Of a stretch of 64,000 nucleotides of DNA, positions 47,201 through 56,200 are shown in pieces. The DNA is taken from assembly GCA_047967505.1 (NCBI GenBank), contig CM106538.1. The stretch is one strand, 5' to 3'. The position numbers were made by a program, and so were the translations under genes. Every line of letters begins with the position of its first letter. Position 1 is the first letter of the stretch. Source of the stretch: Dipteris shenzhenensis. Lineage: Eukaryota; Polypodiophyta; Polypodiopsida; Gleicheniales. The notes beneath the pieces were generated by a model that saw only the letters and a list, made by a program, of their open reading frames with translations, ran no database searches and was not told the origin of the DNA.

Positions 47201-50200
47201 GCCTGACTGTAAAGTGTGACATCCACTGATTCACCTTCATCATACATAGTAAGCTTCAGCCCCGGCTCCATGGGAGTGGCTATAGGCTTACAATCATGCA
47301 TGTTGAACCTATCCAAGAGTTTTTACACATACTTGGATTGAGACATAATGATGCCATGCTTGTCTTGTATAAACTGGATCCCTAAATAAAAATTTCACAT
47401 GCCCAAATCTGCCATGTCAAATTCAGCTTTGAAATCTGCACTTATTTCCTCATTTGACCCTATGAGCAGCATGTTATCTACTTAAAGAATGATGACCAAA
47501 ATATCTCCCCCATCCTTCTTGATGTAGAGGGTGCTTTCTGTGGGACTATTATGTAACCCCTTACTTGCTAGGAATGCATCAATCTTGGCCTACCATGCAC
47601 GTGGGGCTTGTTTCAGCCCATATAAAGCTTTGTTAAGCTTGCAAACCTTAAGTGCATTGCCAGAAAGTTCGAATCCAGGAGGTTGTTTGACATAAACCTC
47701 TTCCTCCAAGTCCCCATTAAGGAAAGCTGTTTTTATGTCCAACTGATGGACATTCCAAACAAAATTTGCAGCCATTGCAATAATTGACCGTATGGTGGTC
47801 ATTGGGGATGTAGGAGAAAAAGTCTCCTCATAATCTATGCCCTTCTTCTGCGCATAGCCTTTGGCAACCAGCCTTGCCTTGTACCTGTCAATGGACCCAT
47901 CTGGCTTCCTTTTTACCTTGAAAACCCACTTGGTACCAATGGCATGCTTACCTGGTGGCAAATCCACAACATCCCAAGTCTGATTTTTCTTAATGAATTG
48001 CAATTCATTGTGCATGGCATGCATCCAATGCACATTTCCCTTTGCTTCTTCAAAAGAGCCAAATCCCTCTTCATCAAGAAGAGTCCCTGCATATGCTGTC
48101 TCAACTAAAAGAGCCCCCCTGCGTGCCTTACTGCACTACGAGTTCTGCCAGGTAATTGGGCCTCAAGCCTACTCTCCTTGAGAGTCTGTAGCAACCAATT
48201 CGGGACTATTTTGGCTGCATGTATCTCTTGGATCTCTTGTCTAACAACTTCATCCAGACCCTGTGGAGGTACAAAATCAACCTGTGGCTGAATCGGGGCA
48301 TGTGGATCAAGAGGAGGTTGTTGTAAATTTTGATTATCAGCATGAACCTCAACTGGGGAACCAATTGCTATAGGAAGCATCCCCTCAAAAACATCATATG
48401 AAGAAGCTGGAATAGTAAATTCAGCATGTGTATGTGCTGAATTTTCAGAGAATATAACATCTGTACTAACAAAAATCTTGGGTGAAGCAGGATTGTAGAG
48501 ACGATAGCCTTTGCTTTGTGCACTATACCCAACAAAAATGCATTTAAGTGCCTTATCTGACAACTTATGTCTAAACTCCAGAGGCACGTGGGCATACGCA
48601 ACACAACCAAAAACTTTGAAGTGATCCACTGAAGGCTTTCTCCCATGCCATGCCTCATAGGGAGTGATTGTCTTCAAAGTCTTTGTGGGAGCCCGATTCA
48701 AAACATAGTTTGCACATATGAGGCCTTCAAGCCAAAACGTGTGAGGCAACTTTTTACTGGTAAGCATGCATCTATCCATCTCCATAAGAGTGCGATTTTT
48801 GCGCTCAGCTTTGCTATATGTTGAGGTGTAAGCCTCACTGTAAGCTGATGCGTGATGCCTTTTTCCTTCAAAAATGCCTCAAACTCATGAGACATATATT
48901 CCCTGCTCTATCTGTGCGAAGTGTCTGCACCTTGAGTCTTGTCTCATTCTCAACCATAGCCACAAAGTGTTTGAAATACATAAACACTTCTAATTTTGCC
49001 TTAAGACCATAGACCCAAGTATAGTTGGTGAAGTCATCTATGAATGTAACATGATAAAGATAATGCCCAAAAGCAGGTGTCCTCATGGGACCGCAGACAT
49101 CACTGATTTGAATAAGCTGTAAATTGCGTGTAGCTTTCACTACACCATGGTTCTTGAAAGGAAATCTATGCATCTTGCCAAGGATGCAACCCTCACATCC
49201 ATGAGGAGGAGGTGACTCTAAAGGAGGCAATGCATCAACCATATCATGCTTCTGAAGTGTCATTAAGCTGCCATAGCTCATGTGCCCATACTTGGCATAC
49301 CATAACTCCGCATTCTGCATCGCAGCAGTGGGAGTGCTCACTGAAAACGCAAGATCGGATCTTTTCTCATAATAATCAAGCTGAAAAAGACCCCGATACA
49401 AAGTGCCAGACAACATCAAAGCATAGTCATTCTTTTTGTCTCTGACTGCACACTTAGCATCGTCGAATACAACTTGAAATCCTTCTCTATTAAGAGAGGA
49501 CACTGAAAGTAAATTCTTCTTTATACCTGGCACATAGAGAACATTTGAAATTCTGAAATCTGTGCCATCAATGGATGTGAGAATAATGTCCCCCCACTCC
49601 ACACATTGAATAAGAAGAATTATTTGCACAAGTCACCTTCTTTTTAGTAGTTGGTGGATGCAGAGATGCAAAAAGGCTCTTCTTAGAAGTGATGTGCTTA
49701 GAACACCACTATCAAAATACCGAGTATTCAGTGTCTCATTGACACTGAGAGAGCATGCATCCTTTGAACGATCATAATTGCAAGTCAAGAAAGCATAAGG
49801 GTCATCATCATTAGTGGTTGTAGCAACAAAACTACCCACTAAAAAATCTGAAATGCAAGATAGAAATGCATAGTGCTCTTCCACAAAGTTGGCTGTAACA
49901 TCTCCCCCATCATGTGAATGAGGAGATGATGCATCTGACACAGCCATACTTGAATCGCTTTTCTTTTCTTTAGCTATGCGCTTCTTGCCCTCACTAATAT
50001 AACGACCTGGCTTCTTGCAGTAGTGACAAATGCCCTTCTTTTTAGGCTTATCTGCATCACTCTTAGCCTTATAAGAGGGCTGTCCTGAATCAGCTTTATG
50101 TTGATGTGCGGACTGATTGGCATGTTGCTTTTGCTGCCCTTTTCCCTTGGGCTTGAATTTGGAAAGCATGGCATGCTCGCCAGCCCGGGTTGCCATATTT

Positions 50201-53200
50201 CTTCGTGTTTGCTCCTCGTGCAACAAAAGTCCTACCAACTCGTGAAAAGAGAGAGGATTGCTGCCCCCCCTCAATGACAAATTCAGCGAGGTGTGGAAAC
50301 CAAGATAGGATTCAGGAAGAGAATTCAGAGTGGTGGTAATCATCTCTGAATCGGGAATGACTTCATCAATATTCAGCAGTCGCTCCCTCAAATCCTGAAG
50401 CTTTGTGAGGTGAGTATTCATGGAATCTCCCTCATCCATATGTGTATGAGAAAGCTCTCGCTTCATAAACAAAACTCTGGCATCATTTCTTGCTGCAAAC
50501 ATATCTCCAATATCTCCCAAGCTGTCTTGGATGTCTTGCATGACCGAATAATGAACCTCTTGGCAGAAAGAGAAATCACTGATAGAGCTTGTGCATCTCT
50601 AGAATCTCATCTTTTTGTTCTACTGTGGGAGCCCTTGGAGCGGCAACTCCAACTACTTGTGCTGCATTTTGACCTCTACCCCTGCTTCCAGTTGGAGGAG
50701 TGACAGGTGTAGCCACTGTACCTAGCCTTGCTTCATCTCCATTGACATAATTCCAAAGATGTCTACCAACTAAGAAGTCGCGTACCATAAAACTCCACAA
50801 GGAGTAGTTGGTGCCATCCAACTTATCCTCCTGTGTGAGGACTCCAAACACCTCATTGGGGTTGTTCTGAGCCATTTTTGCCAGATAAATTGAAAAATAC
50901 AGCAAACTGAACAAGTAAAATCCCTTCGTGGGATGCAAAATGCACAAGTAAAATCTGCCAAAGAAAATCTGCTCATAGTGACAAATACTGTCATAGCCTA
51001 TCAAAGGCTTGTAATGCACCACAATGTTTCGCTTAATGCCCAAAAATCAGCAAATAGAATCTGCAAAAAGTGGCAAAAGTCTGCAAATTGACTTGCACTG
51101 AGTCCAAAAATGCTTGCAAACTTCCAAAATGCTCTTTTACTTGCAAAACTGCAACCCAAATGCAAAAGCTCCAATCCTTGTGGGAAATTGCATACAAAAG
51201 AGGGCAAATGGTTTGAAAGCCCCAAATGTTGCACAATTTGCACTCTACTTGCAAAAGCCCCAAATTTCACTGCAAAATTGCAGTGGAATAGCAAAAGCCC
51301 CAAATTTCTTCAACACCTGTAAACTAACTACAATGAGTGCCCACGAATACAAAATGTTCCAAATCACATTCAAACAATGGCTCGATGCACGAATGCCTAC
51401 CAAAGGTCACCTGCTCAAAAGACTTGCAAATGCACGGAGAACTGTACGGACTCCTGCAAATGTACGGAATGTACGGCACAGTACGGGTGCTGATGCAGAA
51501 ATGTACGTCCATTGTTGTACGGACGGCAATGTACAGTGCACTTGCAAAGTTGTACGGAGCAGCGTACGAAATTTGGTACCGCGGTACGGTAGATGGCGAC
51601 GCGGATGTATGAACAGATAGTCCGTACGTTGTACGGACGGGAGCAAGGGACTTTCGTGCAGTACGGATTGCTCACGGGAGCAGTGTACGGCGGCGCTATA
51701 CGGCAAAATAGTACGGACTGTCAGTCCGTACATTGTACGGACGTTGTATGGTGAGCTTGGCGATGGAGTAGTACGGATACAGGTACGAAATTCGTGCAAT
51801 CATACAGACTGTACAGGGATGGCAATCTTGAGCTGGGGCCGGTTGCACGGACGGGAGCTGAGAGTAGGGAGTTGAGAGCATATGAGGAAGCTGGGAGCAG
51901 GTTCAGGAAGGAGTTCTGCTTTGATACCAAATGTGAGAAAAACGGAGAGCAAGAGTTAGCAAGAGAGAGTGAGCTGAACGTAGGTCACTCAAAAGGTGAA
52001 TTGAATGAAGTGTAGTACAAACAAGAGATGAGGGGTTTTGTCTAAGTGACAAAACCCTATCTAATCACTAACCGTAGTTAGGGATTAGATTGTTGTTAGG
52101 GGGAAAAACATCTAAGAGGGAAAAGTGCCCCTAACCCACGTATTACATTACATTGGCCACTGCCTAGAATATAATAATAATTCTAACAGTCCATGCCTCA
52201 GACACTCTTGTATTAGTGGTTGAAGATGCCACCGCTAGATCCTTCTCCATGACTCGATCCATCGCATGCCCCCTAGCTGGGAAGATGCCTTAGAACCCAT
52301 GGTTTGATGATGAGTGCCAAGAGATGAGATCTCACCTCATACGTGAGCGTGCTTTGAAGTTTGGGGCACCTTACGATGCCTAACACACAGTCAGTCTCAC
52401 GCCGCCTGACATTCCATAAGAGGCAGGCTTTCCTCGCATAGGATCGACGAGGGGATTTGATCCTTTCGAGGAGGGGACCCCACTATTGTATAGAGCTTCT
52501 CTCTGAGGGGAAGCCACCTATTTCCATCATGGATCCGGGTGTTTGACACACATATGTGAGATTACTCTATGATGTCTCGATCCATGCACCACCTTATCTT
52601 ACCTAGGTCCCAAGCCCACCACATCCTTCTGGTTCACCACACATAATGTGTGAGCTACATTGTGCTAGCTTCACAACCGGAGAGCCCAAGACCACGAGGG
52701 GTTGTGGACTGAGCACTTTGCACATGGACAAGAGATCTTGGTCCCCATCTTAGCGCAGATGTTCAATCATGCTGTATGTCATGTGATACGAGGGCAAAGT
52801 TGATCAACTGGAAGGTGACACTACCACAGGGGGCAGGGACAGATTGAGCATAGCGGCATGTAATAGATTTGCACATTTAAATTAGCCCGCTGGACATAGT
52901 GGAGTAGAGGAGGAGGATATAGCTGATACGAGGGCAAAGTTAATCAACTGGAAGAGACCATGCAAAGCTACGAAGCTGGAGATATGGAGGCCACCTATGT
53001 TGCAGAGGTTGACTAGATCATGCACGATGGAGGCCAACCTATCTCATCTCTCCTTAGAGGAGACTGTTAGAGCTGATATGCCACTCTTAATCTGGCCCAC
53101 CGGATACATAGATCGGATACATAGATCATAGAGACCATCCCCCCCCCCCCCCCCCCAAAATGAGAGACATCTCGACAGATATAGATATGAGACAAATGCT

Positions 53201-56200
53201 TCTTAGCATATCACTTAGCAAGGTCCCTACTAAGCCCTTTTCCTCTGTATGACTTACCCTTTTGATTGTACTTTGTTTCATAGGCCCCCAAGGCCTCTTG
53301 AAGACATAAATAGGGCCCTCAAGGCGATCAGAGATGTTGGTACGTGCATACATCTAGATGGTTTGAGAGTCTGGGGCTCCACATGGACAAATTACTCCCC
53401 TTTCAGTATAGTATTGAGGTCCCTTTTGTTCCGCTCACTTACCATGAAGTCTCTGGGAAGCTGCTCCACAGGCAAACCAACGCCTCAGACTTCCCGTCCA
53501 GCCCACCCTGTAATTCCCTGCTCAACTTCAAGCGGTGAACGGCATCCAATCCCTAGGCAATCCTGTATCCTCAGCCAATCAAAGCATGCAACAGAACCCC
53601 AATAGCATCCACTGTCTGAACCACTCCTGCAATCGCACATCCAAGTGCCCAACCAGCTAACACGGCTGAACAACTGCAAGACAAAGCCCTCAACAGCTGA
53701 ACTCTGGTGCAATCAAACAACCAAACTCTTCCAAGCGGGTTGCCTCAATCTATAGCCTCCCTGGCCACTGCCCAACAGCATAAATCAACCCTTCTTCACG
53801 AGGAAAGAAACCCAAACGCAATAACTAGCTAGCAACTAATCAAGGAACGGCAAAAGCAGGCAAAGACAAGCCTTCTTCTACCCAGAATCCACAAAAGAAA
53901 GGTCACCTAGGCTGGAAAACCCTAGATCCTCTGGAGATCAGCTAATTCTGCCCTGGCACAGTCCCAAGAGCAACTTAGAAGCGAACACTCACGCTTGGAA
54001 AGTTACCAAAACCAGTCGCAACACCCAGAAAGCTCCAAAAAATCAGGTTGAAATCTCCTGCAGAGCCCGAAAGCCTGAAAAAGCAAGTCGCATTTCACCT
54101 GGAGCAGCCTGGTCAAGTCATGAACTTCTGGAACAGCCCTAGAACCAATCGCAGGCACCTGGAACAGCCTAGAAGAGCCCAAAAGCAAATCGCAAACTGG
54201 AACAGACACCCTAGCAGAAATCGCCACTTGCAATAGGCTCCTGGATCAATTGCGATTTGCTCTGGCAAGCCTTGGATCACCTGGAACTGGCCCTTGGGTA
54301 AAAACGAATTTCCCTGGCAAGCTCTGGATCATCTAAAACTGGCCTCTGGGTAAAAACGAATTTCCCTGGCAGGCTCTGGATCACCTGAAACTGGCCCTTG
54401 GGTAAAAGCGAATTTCCCTGGCAGGCTCTGGATCACTTGAAAGTGGCCCCTGGGTTAAAACGAATTTCCCTGGCAGGCTCTGGATCACCTGAAACTAGCC
54501 CCTAGGTAAAATTGAATTTCCCTGGTAGGCTTTGGAACCTCCTGGTAAAAAGCGATTTGACTCTAGCAGCACTTGGCAGGCTCTGGCAGCTCAAAACTAA
54601 TGATCTGGCTCCTCGAAACTGATTTGGCCAACTGAATGGCAGCTCCAAACTGATGATTTGGCTCCTTTGAAACTGATTTGGCCAACTGAATCAAAAAGAA
54701 GGGCTCCTCCCTCCTTTTAAAGCCCTAGGCTCCCAAAAGCAGTGTTTTTAAATTGCACCACTCTTTTGGCCCCCTGTTGCACACTTTGGCCTTAGGAATT
54801 AATTGCCTAGTAACTGGGTGCACATTCACTATTTCCAAGGGCCCACTAGGAATTTTAATTCCCCAAGTCCCGCCCCATGGCCGGACCCTCGCGCCCCAAA
54901 GGCTCAAGGCAGTCACACGCAAATTACGGGAGTTGCAAATCAAAAGTCCCATAATTTCACGTCCTCGTGACATTAAGTAGGTTATCCATTAGTATCTCAT
55001 ATAGCTACACACATTCAAGACCTGGTTGGCCCCTAGCGAGCTTCTTGTAAAGCTCAGCTTCTACCAGGATCATTGGTTACGAATATCAGAGTAGGGCTTT
55101 ATCGATCCGCCAAGCTACACATGTATACCACCTTCTTCATTCTTTAAGGATATTGACTGGGCAGTTCTGTGTTTCATGTGAGAGCGGATGGGCGGAGGGC
55201 ATACCTAGAGAGCGCCGCATTTGCACTCTCCGTGCTCTATAGAAGATTGAGTCAAAGAAGCACGTTGCTTTTAGATGCCATGTGTACTATGATCCGAGGT
55301 CGTTACCATTGTCTTCTTAGGGATGGATTTGGACCACTCTCCAACCTTCTGTCACGCCTGGATCAGAGATGTTTGGCGACTTTCATGCATGAGGCTGTAT
55401 GACACAGAGACCAGTTGCGTAGGGCACATAGACGAGACCAGTGTGTCCAGCTAGATTCCACTTAGAGTGTGATCACTAAGTTTTTTCAATCAGATGGCAT
55501 GGGCTAGCAGGCCCTAGGGAGACGGTGTAGCCGAGGCCCACAATGAGAGATACGACAAACCCATCCGCGTATTGATGCATAGATCGGGCTCTGGGATCTT
55601 ACTTCCATGTTCATCAGACCAGAGGCATGGCCGACGGGTGTGATAGTTGCATGTGTCTGGCACAGGGCCACAGTTAGGAGACCACAACAGGCCATGCATA
55701 TTGATCGTCGCCAGCACTCTACTGCCACCACAACCCATACACTGCCTCCCGTTGACTTTAATCCTCTGCTAGCATCCATAGGATCACAACAGCCACAGCT
55801 CCCTTGCTTCTTGTGGGCTCAAACACTTTGCACTTTGCACTCACATTTTTATGTTTATTTTGCACTTGTATGTGGGTTTTTTCAGTCTCATAGACCCTTC
55901 GGTCTTTCAAAAGCTTTTAATAAACTTTCTTTCTTTCTTTCTTTCTCCACTCCTTGAGAGTCCATTTCTGGCTCTTCCTCCTAGCCTTCCAGAAGAGCAT
56001 AGTCGGACCAATTTCATGACTAGCATGGTTGGCTGCAATGTATGTCCTTTCAGCTCATACATCATGGACATTTTTGGTTGGGTTGTATCTTTTGACTTAC
56101 AAATAATTTGTCCTGTCTGCACTTTCTTGACACCCTTTTCATGGCATCCCATTTTCTCTGCTAGCTTTGGCCTTTGAAAAAGCTGAAAACAATACACATA

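Larger units (their letters stand above)
47100..52188 (-). mobile_element. Reverse-oriented Ty1/copia element, copia-3, 3'-truncated
   Basis: On the minus strand: LTR (52188-51932), primer-binding site, a leader of about 1 kb, gag (from 50875), protease, integrase and RT, ending near 47,100 before RNase H. No 3' LTR is found to the left, so the end was deleted or cut. Stops and frameshifts break gag and pol. The leader has unusual motif-rich blocks (51.05-51.31 and 51.43-51.79 kb). It lies antisense in ABCA intron 6. Confidence 0.88.
53261..54972 (-). other. Possible LTR or non-coding end of a gypsy element (minus)
   Basis: The right border reads, on the minus strand, TGTCACGAGGACGTGAAATT, a plausible LTR start. 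A TATA-like TTTAAAAGG lies about 260 bp in (near 54,715, minus). The left border and a partner LTR were not found, so the call is tentative. The interior has two tandem-repeat arrays. Confidence 0.3.

Noticed and set aside
54265-54524. CRISPR-like array
   Set aside because: The 52-bp units are directly adjacent with no unique spacers; a minisatellite in a plant genome.
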